Counted from the stretch's first letter, positions 1 to 8,094 are shown. The stretch is DNA of 31,584 nt from Rhodospirillaceae bacterium (GCA_030151865.1 JASLCK010000029.1:1-31584); one strand, 5' to 3'. Translations and numbers: made by a program. Notes: generated by a model from the letters alone, not told the origin.

Positions 1-794
1 CCGCCGTCGATATGATGATGGGCGACAAGGTGTTCGGCGCGGCGGGCGACGAACTGGTGGTGGAAGAATTCCTGGACGGCGAGGAAGCCAGCTTCTTCGC
101 CATCGTGGACGGCGAAACCGCACTGCCGCTGGTGGCCGCCCAGGATCACAAGCGCGTCGGCGACGGCGACACCGGCCCCAACACCGGCGGCATGGGCGCT
201 TATTCCCCAGCCCCCGTGGTAACGCCTGAGGTCGAGGCCAAGATCATGGAACGCTGCGTGCTGCCGACCGTGCGCGGCATGGCGGCGGAAGGCAATCCCT
301 ATCAGGGCGTGCTGTTTGCCGGTGTGATGATCAAGAACGGCGAGCCCAAGCTGTTGGAATATAATGTCCGCTTCGGCGATCCGGAATGTCAGGTGTTGAT
401 GGCCCGCATCAAGTCGGACGTAGTGGACCTGCTGCTGGCCGCCGCCGAAGGCAAACTGGCGGGCAAGACCATCGACTGGAGCGCCGACCCTGCTCTGGTG
501 GTGGTGATGGCCGCCGCCGGTTATCCCGGCAGCTATCAGAAGAACACCGTGATCAACGGTCTGGCCGACGCGGGCAAGGTGCCCGGCGTCACCGTTCTGC
601 ATGCGGGCACCAAGCGCGACGATCAGGGGCATGTCCTGGCCAATGGCGGGCGTGTGTTGGGTGTCACCGCCACCGGCAAAAGTGTGGTGGAAGCCCGCGA
701 GCGGGCCTATCAGGCGGTGGATCGCCTGAACTGGCCGCAAGGCTTCTGCCGCCGCGACATCGCGTGGCGCGCCTTGGAACGCGACAAGGCGTAA
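1..794 (+). CDS. purD: Phosphoribosylamine-glycine ligase (GARS), C-terminal part
   Basis: This is the C-terminal ~264 residues of GAR synthetase, the ATP-dependent enzyme that joins phosphoribosylamine to glycine in step 2 of de novo purine synthesis. The gene is cut by the left window edge; the reading frame is open from base 3 with no true start present, and the family is normally about 425 residues. ATP-grasp signatures are visible: EEFLDGEEASFF, QDHKRVGDGDTGPNTGGMGA and the metal-binding NVRFGDPE stretch. The C-terminal PurD domain follows with HAGT, NGGRVLGVTA and the closing DIAWRALER. No anomaly is seen in the part present. It ends 24 bases before a terminator hairpin, so it is probably the last gene of its transcript. 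Confidence 0.97.
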   Translation, partial: AVDMMMGDKVFGAAGDELVVEEFLDGEEASFFAIVDGETALPLVAAQDHKRVGDGDTGPNTGGMGAYSPAPVVTPEVEAKIMERCVLPTVRGMAAEGNPYQGVLFAGVMIKNGEPKLLEYNVRFGDPECQVLMARIKSDVVDLLLAAAEGKLAGKTIDWSADPALVVVMAAAGYPGSYQKNTVINGLADAGKVPGVTVLHAGTKRDDQGHVLANGGRVLGVTATGKSVVEARERAYQAVDRLNWPQGFCRRDIAWRALERDKA

Positions 795-818
795 AGCCGT
801 TCAGGTTCTCTGCGATGC

Positions 819-855
819 AACGGCCGGGCAATGTCTCGGCCGTTTGTGTTTTTAT
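819..855 (+). terminator. Rho-independent terminator after purD
   Basis: An 8-bp perfect stem, AACGGCCG at 819-826 with CGGCCGTT at 837-844, is followed by a T-rich run (tgtgttttta). It lies between the purD stop and the stop of the convergent AraC-type gene, so it could also act on the minus strand. Confidence 0.75.
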
Positions 856-1799
856 TCGTCGCGCAGCAGGCGATAGCTGCGTGGAGTAACGCCAAAGGCC
901 CTGCGGAACCGCTGCCCGAAATGGCTGGGGCAGTTGAAGCCGGTCAGTTGCGAAATCTCACTGATGCTGTAATAGGCATAGCGCGGATCTCCCAGAAGAT
1001 CGCGGGCGCGGTCCAGGCGCATCGACATCAGATCGCGGCCAAAACTGGTGCCGGCAGCGGCGAACAGGGCGTAAAGGGTGCGCAGGCCGAGGCCTTCCTC
1101 CAACGCCAAGGCAGCCGGAGTCAGGGTGGGGTCCATCATCCGTTCCCGCATGATCCGCCGCAGCCGTTCCAGAGTATTTTTCTGGCTGCGCCGCAACCCG
1201 TTGTTACTTTGCCCGAAACTCAACGCCATCAAATAAGCAATCTGTTCCGCGACCGCTTCCGGCGGCAGGTTCTGCTGTTTTAAGGATTCGGTACGTGTGG
1301 CGTCCAGGGCGGCGCTGAGCGCCATGCCCCAACCCGACAGCGGTGCGCTTTTGAAAATGAATTCTTCTGGATTGGGCAGTTTGCTTTCCAACCAAAGACG
1401 GGGGAAATGCATGCCGGTCATGATGCAATCGCCCAAAACCTGCCGATTATGTTCCCCCCGATTATCTATCAATACATAATTCCCAGCCGACAGGGAAACC
1501 TCGCGGTGACGGTTGGAAAATATGGCGTTTCCAGAACGAATATAATAAAGCCCAAAATAATCACATTTGTCTGTGCTGACATGGCTAAGCGTCCGCTGGA
1601 AGCGGTGGGCCGTACAGATGCTTTGCGACATCTTGACCGGCCCCAGCTCTGTCAAGGCCAAATTTAGCCTAGGGGGCTGGGATTGAAAACTTACCTGACC
1701 ACCAAAATTAAGAGAGTGAAAGCTTTGCTCGATATAGTCCTGTACGGTAATTCCCAGGACGTTGTCGGTCGAAATATGGACTAACGGTCTAATTTTCAT
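852..1799 (-). CDS. AraC-family transcriptional regulator
   Basis: A 315-residue DNA-binding regulator. Residues ~60-200 resemble the ligand-sensing domain found in FeaR-like AraC proteins (CDYFGLYYIRSGNAIFSNR, then a beta-rich stretch with YVLIDNRGEHNR). Residues ~215-312 hold the two helix-turn-helix units of the AraC family: LTPAALALEEGLGLRTLYALF, then ISEISQLTGFNCPSHFGQRF and the FRRAFGVTPRSYR signature. The ATG at 1799 is preceded by AAAGGGA at good spacing. It is divergent from the chemoreceptor starting at 1954, so that receptor is a plausible target, but the ligand is unknown. The 5' half of the gene and the intergenic DNA are visibly more AT-rich than the surroundings. Confidence 0.9.
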   Translation of the reverse strand: MKIRPLVHISTDNVLGITVQDYIEQSFHSLNFGGQVSFQSQPPRLNLALTELGPVKMSQSICTAHRFQRTLSHVSTDKCDYFGLYYIRSGNAIFSNRHREVSLSAGNYVLIDNRGEHNRQVLGDCIMTGMHFPRLWLESKLPNPEEFIFKSAPLSGWGMALSAALDATRTESLKQQNLPPEAVAEQIAYLMALSFGQSNNGLRRSQKNTLERLRRIMRERMMDPTLTPAALALEEGLGLRTLYALFAAAGTSFGRDLMSMRLDRARDLLGDPRYAYYSISEISQLTGFNCPSHFGQRFRRAFGVTPRSYRLLRDE

Positions 1800-1813
1800 T
1801 TTGAAAATATCCC

Positions 1814-1831
1814 TTTGGGTGAAAACCCAAA
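1814..1831 (-). promoter_or_regulatory. Leader hairpin abutting the ribosome binding site of the AraC-type gene
   Basis: A perfect inverted repeat: TTTGGGT at 1814-1820, four-base loop, ACCCAAA at 1825-1831. In the minus-strand mRNA its 3' arm runs directly into the AAAGGGA ribosome-binding sequence of the regulator gene, so folding could affect translation of that mRNA. The structure is visible; a regulatory effect is inference. Confidence 0.4.
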
Positions 1832-1885
1832 TTCCCTGTGTTCCTCAGGTGCAGGAAAAACCTTCCAAAAGTGCTAAAGCGGATG

Positions 1886-1906
1886 ACTGCACCAAATTCA
1901 TGCAGT
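1886..1906. promoter_or_regulatory. Dyad upstream of the chemoreceptor promoter (candidate operator)
   Basis: A 6-bp inverted repeat, ACTGCA at 1886-1891 and TGCAGT at 1901-1906 with a 9-base spacer, sits just upstream of the -10 element of the chemoreceptor gene and between two divergent genes. It is a candidate binding site for the adjacent AraC-type regulator or another factor; AraC proteins more often use direct repeats, so the assignment is weak. Confidence 0.3.
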
Positions 1907-1911
1907 TGTGA

Positions 1912-1920
1912 TGATATAAT
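1912..1920 (+). promoter_or_regulatory. Extended -10 promoter of the chemoreceptor gene
   Basis: TGATATAAT is a consensus -10 hexamer (TATAAT at 1915-1920) preceded by the extended TGn motif. No good -35 hexamer is seen at 16-18 bases, which is usual for extended -10 promoters. It predicts a transcript start near 1927, leaving a short leader with GAAGGGG at 1937-1943 before the ATG at 1954. Confidence 0.6.
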
Positions 1921-1953
1921 GATGTCTGTCTGGGCTGAAGGGGAAATGGGGCC

Positions 1954-3648
1954 ATGTTGGGAAATCTCAGTCTGATCGTAAAGATTTTAATATCGATTCT
2001 TATCATATCCGTCGTAATGCTGCTGGGGAGTTGGTATTCCGGCACAAAGATGGAAGAGGTCGCGACTGCTTATTCTGGTCTGATTGATCGGGATGCTGTG
2101 GCGTCAGAGGAAAATATTCGTATCAATACCCGCCTCGTCGCCTTTTCCCGGATGACCTATTCGACAGCGCTTGATCCTAATTCCAGTCAGAACGGGCAGG
2201 CCCAACAGGGTTTGTCCAAACTTATCGGCGAAATCGAAACCCGCAAGAAAACAGTTTATTCCCTCTTGCCAGATCGCAAGTCTGACTTGGACAGTCTTTA
2301 CGCTGGTCTTGATAACTCCTTGGCGGTCTGCCAATCCTCGTTCGATGCGGCGATCAAGGCCAGTTCTGCCGAAGACATGTTGGCCGTTGGCGAACGGATC
2401 CGTCAGGAATGCGAACCCTCGGTAATGGCGACGCAAGAGCGCATGGCCAAGTTCAACCGCGATTTGTCGGACAACCGCAAAGCACGTTCTGCTGCGTTGG
2501 CGCAAGATGTGGTCAGCACTTCGCATACCGTTTTGGCGGTGAACATCATTGGTTTGCTGGTGGGTATCGGGGTGCTGTTGATGATCTCCGTCAGTGGCAT
2601 TACCCGCCCCTTGTCGCGCCTGGGCGGGGTGATGGCGGAACTGGCCAGCGGGCGTTTGGACGTATTGGTGCCTTACACCCAGCAAAAGGACGAAATCGGT
2701 CAGATGTCGCGGACGGTCCTGGTGTTCCAGACCAACGCCAAGGAAGTCGAGCATCTGCGCGCCGATCAGGAACGCCAGAAGCAAGAAGCGGCCAAGGCCC
2801 AGAAAGCTGCCTTGAACCGCATGGCCGATGACTTCGAGACCCGCGTCATGGATGTGGTGCGGGTGGTGTCGTCGTCCTCGACCGAGCTTCAGGCCACCGC
2901 GCAAAGCATGACCCTGGGGGCAACCCACACGTCGGAGCAGGCGCGTGCTGTGCTGGAAGCGTCGGATCGTGCCTCGGCCAATGTGCAGACCGTGGCGACC
3001 GCGACCGAGGAACTGTCGGCCTCGATCCAGGAAATCTCGCGTCAGGTCGCTCAGGCCGCGACCATTTCCGCGACCGCGGCGGACGAGGCGAACCGCACCA
3101 ACGCCATGGTGCGCGAATTGGCCAGTGCCGCCGACAAGATCGGCGAAGTGGTCAACCTGATCAACGACATCGCGGCGCAGACCAATTTGCTGGCCCTGAA
3201 CGCCACCATCGAGGCGGCGCGAGCCGGCGAAGCGGGCAAGGGCTTTGCCGTGGTTGCCAACGAGGTCAAGCATCTGGCCAATCAGACCGGCAAGGCCACC
3301 GAGGAAATTCGCCAGCAAATCCAGAACGTGCAGGAGGAAACCCATCGGGCCGTCGAAGCCATCGGCGGGATCGGTTCGGTGGTCGGGCAGATGAACGAAA
3401 TTTCGGCAGGTATTGCCAGCGCGGTGGAAGAACAGGGGGCGGCGACCCAGGAGATCGCCCGCAATGTGCAGGAAGCGGCGCAAGGCACCCAGGATGTGGC
3501 GGGCAATATCGGCGGTGTCACCGAAGCGGCGGAAACGTCGGGTGCGGCGGCACAGCAGGTGTTGGAAGCGGCGGGCGATCTGGCCCAGAACGCGGATCGT
3601 TTGCGGGTCGAAGTGGAAACCTTCCTGCGCACTGTCCGGGCCAACTGA
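1954..3648 (+). CDS. Methyl-accepting chemotaxis protein (transmembrane chemoreceptor)
   Basis: A 564-residue inner-membrane chemoreceptor that should control the CheA kinase through CheW. The layout is classical: TM1 at ~8-27, a periplasmic helical sensor at ~28-190 (four-helix-bundle type by length and helix content), TM2 at ~192-213, a HAMP domain at ~214-267 beginning ITRPLSRLGG, then the long cytoplasmic coiled coil. The signalling hairpin tip is unmistakable at ~400-446 (INDIAAQTNLLALNATIEAA, EVKHLANQT). No CheR-binding pentapeptide is present at the C terminus, which ends FLRTVRAN. The start is supported by the GAAGGGG site and the extended -10 upstream. The periplasmic part is lower in GC than the cytoplasmic part. 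It is a single transcription unit ending at a terminator. The ligand cannot be told from sequence. Confidence 0.95.
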   Translation: MLGNLSLIVKILISILIISVVMLLGSWYSGTKMEEVATAYSGLIDRDAVASEENIRINTRLVAFSRMTYSTALDPNSSQNGQAQQGLSKLIGEIETRKKTVYSLLPDRKSDLDSLYAGLDNSLAVCQSSFDAAIKASSAEDMLAVGERIRQECEPSVMATQERMAKFNRDLSDNRKARSAALAQDVVSTSHTVLAVNIIGLLVGIGVLLMISVSGITRPLSRLGGVMAELASGRLDVLVPYTQQKDEIGQMSRTVLVFQTNAKEVEHLRADQERQKQEAAKAQKAALNRMADDFETRVMDVVRVVSSSSTELQATAQSMTLGATHTSEQARAVLEASDRASANVQTVATATEELSASIQEISRQVAQAATISATAADEANRTNAMVRELASAADKIGEVVNLINDIAAQTNLLALNATIEAARAGEAGKGFAVVANEVKHLANQTGKATEEIRQQIQNVQEETHRAVEAIGGIGSVVGQMNEISAGIASAVEEQGAATQEIARNVQEAAQGTQDVAGNIGGVTEAAETSGAAAQQVLEAAGDLAQNADRLRVEVETFLRTVRAN

Positions 3649-3674
3649 TCGGGACTTTTTAGCTATTCCTCTCG

Positions 3675-3706
3675 AAAGGGCGGTCCGGTGGGGCCGCCCT
3701 TTTTTA
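3675..3706 (+). terminator. Rho-independent terminator after the chemoreceptor
   Basis: A 12-bp stem with one G-U pair, AAAGGGCGGTCC at 3675-3686 and GGGCCGCCCTTT at 3691-3702, has a four-base loop and continues into a T run. It lies 26 bases after the stop codon. Confidence 0.85.
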
Positions 3707-3815
3707 TCTCGGCGCTCGCGCCTTATACGGGAGAGAACTTGTCGCCGCTCCCGCTTGCCTTCAGTCTGGTGCCGCTGCCGGTCATAGGGATCGGGCGCCA
3801 GGGGAGGGATGGGTG

Positions 3816-5264
3816 ATGACGCATATGCGTGCGGCTTTGCATGACTTGTTGTCGGTAGGCAAAATCAAGGATCATCTGCGGTCGGAAGTGATCATTCACG
3901 GGCATGACCCGATCTATCCGACCCGCTATCGTCTGGGGGAAGCGGCGTCCACGGTTCTGGCGGCGCAAAGCTCGGCCATCGCCGCCATTTGGGAACAGCG
4001 CTGGGGACGGGCCCAGAAGATCGAGATCGATGCGGCGGCGGCGGCGTTTTCGTTGGAATCGGTGCTGATGCTGACCCAGCGCGGCTATCCGGTCCCGTAT
4101 CCTGATCCCAAATATCCGCTGACCACTTTTCATCCGTGCAAGAACGGGCGCAGCATTTTTCTGCATGCTGGCTATCCCTATCTGCGCGACGGTTTGCTGA
4201 AGCTCTTGGATTGTCCTAATGACACCGACGCCATCAACAAGGCGGTGGCCCAGTGGGACGGGTTCGAGTTGGAAAAGCAGGCTTCGGCGCTGGGATTGTG
4301 CGCCGGTGTCGCACGTTCGGCCCAGGAATGGCTGTCCACCGAACAGGGTGCGCTGCTGGCGGCCATGCCGGTGGTGTCGATCACCCGCATCGGTGACAGC
4401 GACCCGGTGCCGTTTGGCCCGGCGGCGCGGCCGTTGTCAGGCATCCGCACCCTGGATCTGACCCATGTGCTGGCCGGTCCGACCGCCGCCCGCACTTTGG
4501 CCGAACAGGGGGCAACGGTACTGCGGGTGCGCCCGCCGGTGCACCCCGTCATTCCCAGTTTCGTGATGGATACCGGGCACGGCAAATTGTCCACCTTCCT
4601 GGATTTGACCCGTCCCGATGATGCCGACCGCCTGTGGGATCTGATCGGCAATGCCGATGTCTTTGCCGAAAGCTATCGCCCCGGCGCTATGTCGGGCCTG
4701 GGTTTCAGCCCGGAAGCGCTGGCCGAGGCATCCCCCGGCATTGTCTATCTGTCGGTCAGTTGTTATGGCGAAAGCGGCCCCTGGGGCACCCGGCGCGGGT
4801 GGGAACAGTTGGCCCAATCAGTCACAGGCATGGCGGTGGGCGAACAGGGCGGTTCTTTGGCCCAGCCGCAACTGAGCCCGGTTTATCCCAACGACTACAT
4901 CACCGGCTATCTGGGGGCGTTTGGCGTCACCGCCGCCTTGTTGCTGCGTTCCATCCTGGGTGGCAGCTACCACGTCAAGGTGTCCTTGTGCCGAACCGCC
5001 ATGTGGATTCAGTCGTTTGGCGCGGTGGATACGGTGCCCAGCGAAATCCAGGTGTCGCCGGAACTGTCCCAGGCCATGACCATCGAACGCGAAACGCCTT
5101 ATGGCCGTTTGCGCTATTTGGGGCCGGTGCCGCATTTCTCGGAAACCAAGGCTTATTGGGAACTGCCGACCGCCCCCATGGGGGCGCATGAGGCTGCCTG
5201 GCCCGCCATGCCGTCGGCCCCGACGGCGCCGCCCAAGCCGGTCAATGCCGGGGTGCCGCACTGA
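3816..5264 (+). CDS. CaiB/BaiF-type (family III) CoA-transferase, two-part protein
   Basis: A 482-residue member of the family III CoA-transferases, which move CoA between carboxylic acids through an aspartyl-CoA intermediate. Residues ~210-440 carry the usual start of the family: LSGIRTLDLTHVLAGPTAAR, then AESYRPGAMSGLGF, and PNDYITGYLGAFG, where D360 sits where the family's catalytic Asp is expected. Residues 1-205 look like the C-terminal portion of another family III unit (LGEAASTVLAAQSSAIAAIW, WLSTEQGALL), so the protein reads as a C-terminal half joined to an N-terminal/catalytic half with a short Pro/Ala-rich tail. GGGGAGG at 3801-3807 fits ATG 3816; a GTG at 3813 directly before it is an alternative. 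It is monocistronic. The acyl substrate is unknown. Confidence 0.85.
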   Translation: MTHMRAALHDLLSVGKIKDHLRSEVIIHGHDPIYPTRYRLGEAASTVLAAQSSAIAAIWEQRWGRAQKIEIDAAAAAFSLESVLMLTQRGYPVPYPDPKYPLTTFHPCKNGRSIFLHAGYPYLRDGLLKLLDCPNDTDAINKAVAQWDGFELEKQASALGLCAGVARSAQEWLSTEQGALLAAMPVVSITRIGDSDPVPFGPAARPLSGIRTLDLTHVLAGPTAARTLAEQGATVLRVRPPVHPVIPSFVMDTGHGKLSTFLDLTRPDDADRLWDLIGNADVFAESYRPGAMSGLGFSPEALAEASPGIVYLSVSCYGESGPWGTRRGWEQLAQSVTGMAVGEQGGSLAQPQLSPVYPNDYITGYLGAFGVTAALLLRSILGGSYHVKVSLCRTAMWIQSFGAVDTVPSEIQVSPELSQAMTIERETPYGRLRYLGPVPHFSETKAYWELPTAPMGAHEAAWPAMPSAPTAPPKPVNAGVPH

Positions 5265-5286
5265 TCTGTGGTCGCCTTGAAACGGC

Positions 5287-5321
5287 AAAGCCCCGCGTTC
5301 GGTGACCGGCGCGGGGCTTTT
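5287..5321. terminator. Bidirectional terminator between convergent genes
   Basis: A perfect 11-bp stem, AAAGCCCCGCG at 5287-5297 and CGCGGGGCTTT at 5310-5320, lies between the CoA-transferase stop (5264) and the STAS gene stop (5339). The A/T flanks let it serve both strands. Confidence 0.8.
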
Positions 5322-5338
5322 GTCCGAAAAGGGGGGCG

Positions 5339-5644
5339 TTAAGGGGCGATGGTGAACAGCTTGTTGGCTTCCGTCAGGTCCAGCAGGCGGGCGACCCCGT
5401 CCACCGCGCCCGCCAACGTGATGGGAGCCTTGATGTTGCCCAAATCTTCGTTGGCGATGTAGAGCAGACCCAGCCCGACCGAATCCACCATGGTCAGCTT
5501 GGCCATATGAAAGGTGACGGCGCGGGGCTTCATGGCCAACAATTTATCCAGCAGGACGTGAAAATCCTCGTTGGCGCTGAAATTCAGCTGGCCTTCCAGA
5601 TGGACCTCGGCGACGCCGTTGCGTTCGGTGACTGTATATTTCAT
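5339..5644 (-). CDS. STAS-domain protein (anti-sigma factor antagonist type)
   Basis: A 101-residue single STAS domain of the SpoIIAA/RsbV kind. These small cytoplasmic proteins bind a cognate anti-sigma kinase or another partner and are switched by phosphorylation of one Ser. The conserved loop reads TMVDSVGLGLL, with S55 in the phosphorylation position. The ATG at 5644 is preceded by CTGGAG at suitable spacing. It lies 31 bases downstream of the STAS-HATPase gene on the same strand, which makes that protein the obvious kinase partner. No sigma factor or PP2C phosphatase gene is present in the window, so the downstream target is unknown. It is the last gene of the set, followed by a bidirectional terminator. 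Confidence 0.9.
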   Translation of the reverse strand: MKYTVTERNGVAEVHLEGQLNFSANEDFHVLLDKLLAMKPRAVTFHMAKLTMVDSVGLGLLYIANEDLGNIKAPITLAGAVDGVARLLDLTEANKLFTIAP

Positions 5645-5675
5645 TTTTTTCGCTCCAGAGCGCGCGCTTACGGGA

Positions 5676-6713
5676 TCAGAACGTCATAATCAGGGTGCGT
5701 CCGTCGTCTTCGGCCCAGACGTTGCGGGTGACCTTGCGGATCAGCGCCAAACCTCGGCCAAATTTTGCCGCAGGATCAATCGCTTTGCCAAGATGATGGG
5801 CGATGTCAAAGCCGTTTCCTTCGTCGGAAATCGCCGCCATGAAAGACCCGCCCGGCACCGGCGACAGACTGATGGTGACGCGCCGTGTCGCCAGGGTCGG
5901 ATCGGTCAGCCGGTCATTCATGGTCTGGCGAAACTGGCGAAAGCCTTCGCGGCTGGATCGCATGTCGCTGTCGATGCCCAGATTGCCGTGAATGACGGCA
6001 TTGCTGATGGCTTCAGCCAGACAGAGCGCCACCATGTCATCCCCGGCGCGCCGCCCCAGGGGAAAGCGTTGCAAGATGGCGTGTTCCAGTTGCAGCGACA
6101 ATTCCATGCGGCACGCACTTTGCGTGCTGAGCGACAAAACCAGGCCGCCCTGGCGCAAAGCCCGCAAGCTGCGGGGCGGCAGACGGTCCAGGTGATCGTC
6201 GCAGGCTTCGACAAAGCCGGTCAGGGGCAGGCTGAGACCCGCCGAGATGCTTTCCGGGCAGGCCGCGCCGTACAGCAAAAAGGCGGTGCCGTCGCGCAGG
6301 CTGCCCTGATCGGCCAGGGTAATGCCGTGGCGGTCGCAATTGCCGCGCAACTGCTCGCAAGGATCATTTTCGCAGACCATCACGATGGTGTTGGCCGTGG
6401 ACGTGTCCAAGCTTGGCGAAACCAGAATATCGCTGTCTTGCGCCAGTTGCAGGGCTTGCAGGATTTCGCCCCGTGCCCCGGTGATGGCGAACTGGCGGCC
6501 ATGGCGTTCAGCTTCCTCGGCCATGCTCATCAGCATCCAGGCTGCCGAGGAATCGACAAAGGTCACATTGGAAACATCGACCACCAATTCCTCGGCGGCG
6601 GTTTCAGGCAGACGGCTGATAGCCTCGCCAAATAGGTTGTAAGAGGCAAAGCTGAAACTGCCCGACAGGGTCCAGATCAGCCTTTTATCCTCTTCAGTGG
6701 TTTCGATCCTCAT
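5676..6713 (-). CDS. STAS-HATPase fusion (RsbW/SpoIIAB-like kinase with own STAS domain)
   Basis: A 345-residue soluble protein. Residues ~1-100 are a STAS domain with TFVDSSAAWML, giving S55/S56 at the usual phosphorylation site. Residues ~220-345 are a GHKL ATPase of the serine-kinase anti-sigma type: N box EAISNAVIHGN (E234, N238), G1 box DEGNGFD (D297) and G2 box GRGLALIRK (G319-G321). The ~120-residue linker between them (about 101-220) is not recognised. Phosphorylation of the partner STAS protein encoded 31 bases downstream is the likely reaction, with the internal STAS domain as a competitor or regulator; this is inference. The start at 6713 has only a weak ribosome binding site (GGATAC). 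It lies 51 bases after the chemoreceptor stop on the same strand. Confidence 0.85.
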   Translation of the reverse strand: MRIETTEEDKRLIWTLSGSFSFASYNLFGEAISRLPETAAEELVVDVSNVTFVDSSAAWMLMSMAEEAERHGRQFAITGARGEILQALQLAQDSDILVSPSLDTSTANTIVMVCENDPCEQLRGNCDRHGITLADQGSLRDGTAFLLYGAACPESISAGLSLPLTGFVEACDDHLDRLPPRSLRALRQGGLVLSLSTQSACRMELSLQLEHAILQRFPLGRRAGDDMVALCLAEAISNAVIHGNLGIDSDMRSSREGFRQFRQTMNDRLTDPTLATRRVTISLSPVPGGSFMAAISDEGNGFDIAHHLGKAIDPAAKFGRGLALIRKVTRNVWAEDDGRTLIMTF

Positions 6714-6764
6714 CGCGTCCGTATCCGGCGGCAGCCCGCCATCCCAGGGTGATTTCTACCCTAG

Positions 6765-8078
6765 TCAGTGCACTTTTTCGACATATTCGTTGACGCGCTT
6801 GCTCAAGGCGTCCACCACCCGGGTCAGCATGTTGGCGCTCCAGATCACGCGCACGGTGCCGCCGCAGGCCTGGGCCGACGCTTGGGACACGATGGCGACA
6901 TTGGCCGACACCTCTGCCGCCTTGGATGCGACTTCGTCGATGTTGTGGGAAATTTCGCGGGTGGCGGCTTCCTGTTCCTGAACCGCGCCCGCGATGGCCG
7001 AGGCGATTTCGTCCAGCTTGCGGATGATATCAACCACACTGGAAATGCCGCTGGCGGCTTCCCGCGCGGCTTCCTGCACGCCCGACACCTGACGGCTGAT
7101 GTCTTCGGTGGCGCGCGCCGTCTGATTGGCCAGATGCTTAACCTCGTTGGCGACGACGGCAAAGCCCTTGCCCGCTTCACCGGCTCGCGCCGCTTCGATG
7201 GTGGCGTTCAGGGCCAAAAGGTTGGTCTGCGCCGCGATGTCGTTGATCAACTGCACCACGACTTCGATCTGCTGCACCTTTTCGGCCAAGCCATCCATGC
7301 GGGCCGAGGTGACGTCGATATCCTGCACCGCCTGGCGCGACACCTGGGTCGATTGGGCCACCTGTTGGGCAATCTCGTTGATGGCTTCGGCCAGTTGGCG
7401 GGTCACTTCCGACACGGCCACCGCCCGTTCGCTGGTGATTTGGGCTGCGTCGCCGACGCTGAGCGAGCGTCCGCCCGCTTTTTCCGAGCGGGTCGCCATC
7501 AGATTGGCGGTCTGGCCGATGCCGACCGTCGATTGGGCCACTTCGCTCACCATCTCATGGATGCTTTGTTCGAACAGGATGGTTTCCTGGTCGCGGGCTT
7601 CCATGTCGCCCAAAACCTTGTTGATATGACGGACGAATTCCAGGAAATCGCCCCGGAATCCGGTTTCGGGGATGTTGCGGTAATATTGCTTTTGCCCGGC
7701 CAGCTTCATCGCCGCGCCGGTGTCCTTGGCAAAGCTTTCGGTCAAATCGAGCACACGGTTGATGCCGATCAACAGGTCGGACATCGGATGGCTGCGGTCG
7801 ATGCGGGTGATGCGGGCGTTCAGGTCACCCTTGGCGGCGCGGGCCACCGCATCCTTGGCGCGGTCCAGCATGCCCGCGGTCCGTTCCAGTCGGGCCCGCA
7901 GCCGCAAGGCCTGGATGATGCCCCCCAGCCCCAACGCGATCACCGCCGCTTCGCCAACCCAGAACAGCAGGCCAGAGATCGAGAACAGCGCCGCCGCCGC
8001 AATCGCCGTCAGCGCCGCCAGGGCGAGGCTAAGGTGCAGCGACGCCAAGCGGGCGTTGAAAAAACGCTGGGTTTGCAT
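6765..8078 (-). CDS. Aer-like membrane chemoreceptor lacking its PAS domain
   Basis: A 437-residue chemoreceptor without a periplasmic domain. Two membrane segments at ~14-34 and ~36-57 form a hairpin as in Aer, followed by a HAMP-like region (~58-115) and a helical signalling domain whose tip is at ~278-320 (INDIAAQTNLLALNATIEAA, EVKHLANQT). The PAS sensor that Aer carries at its N terminus is instead encoded by the gene just upstream (stop at 8095, 16 bases away), so the two probably form a split redox/energy-taxis receptor. AAGGAC precedes the ATG at 8078. The STAS-HATPase and STAS genes follow on the same strand. The C terminus (VDALSKRVNEYVEKVH) has no methylesterase/CheR docking pentapeptide. 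Confidence 0.9.
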   Translation of the reverse strand: MQTQRFFNARLASLHLSLALAALTAIAAAALFSISGLLFWVGEAAVIALGLGGIIQALRLRARLERTAGMLDRAKDAVARAAKGDLNARITRIDRSHPMSDLLIGINRVLDLTESFAKDTGAAMKLAGQKQYYRNIPETGFRGDFLEFVRHINKVLGDMEARDQETILFEQSIHEMVSEVAQSTVGIGQTANLMATRSEKAGGRSLSVGDAAQITSERAVAVSEVTRQLAEAINEIAQQVAQSTQVSRQAVQDIDVTSARMDGLAEKVQQIEVVVQLINDIAAQTNLLALNATIEAARAGEAGKGFAVVANEVKHLANQTARATEDISRQVSGVQEAAREAASGISSVVDIIRKLDEIASAIAGAVQEQEAATREISHNIDEVASKAAEVSANVAIVSQASAQACGGTVRVIWSANMLTRVVDALSKRVNEYVEKVH

Positions 8079-8094
8079 CTGATGTCCTTTCGGC

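Noticed and set aside
2104..3483. A 459-codon minus-strand frame opposite the first chemoreceptor, and the similar one at 6768-8105 opposite the second
   Set aside because: Both are antisense images of the conserved receptor coiled coil (repeated Gly/His/Arg-rich pattern), which is also why the two antisense products resemble each other.
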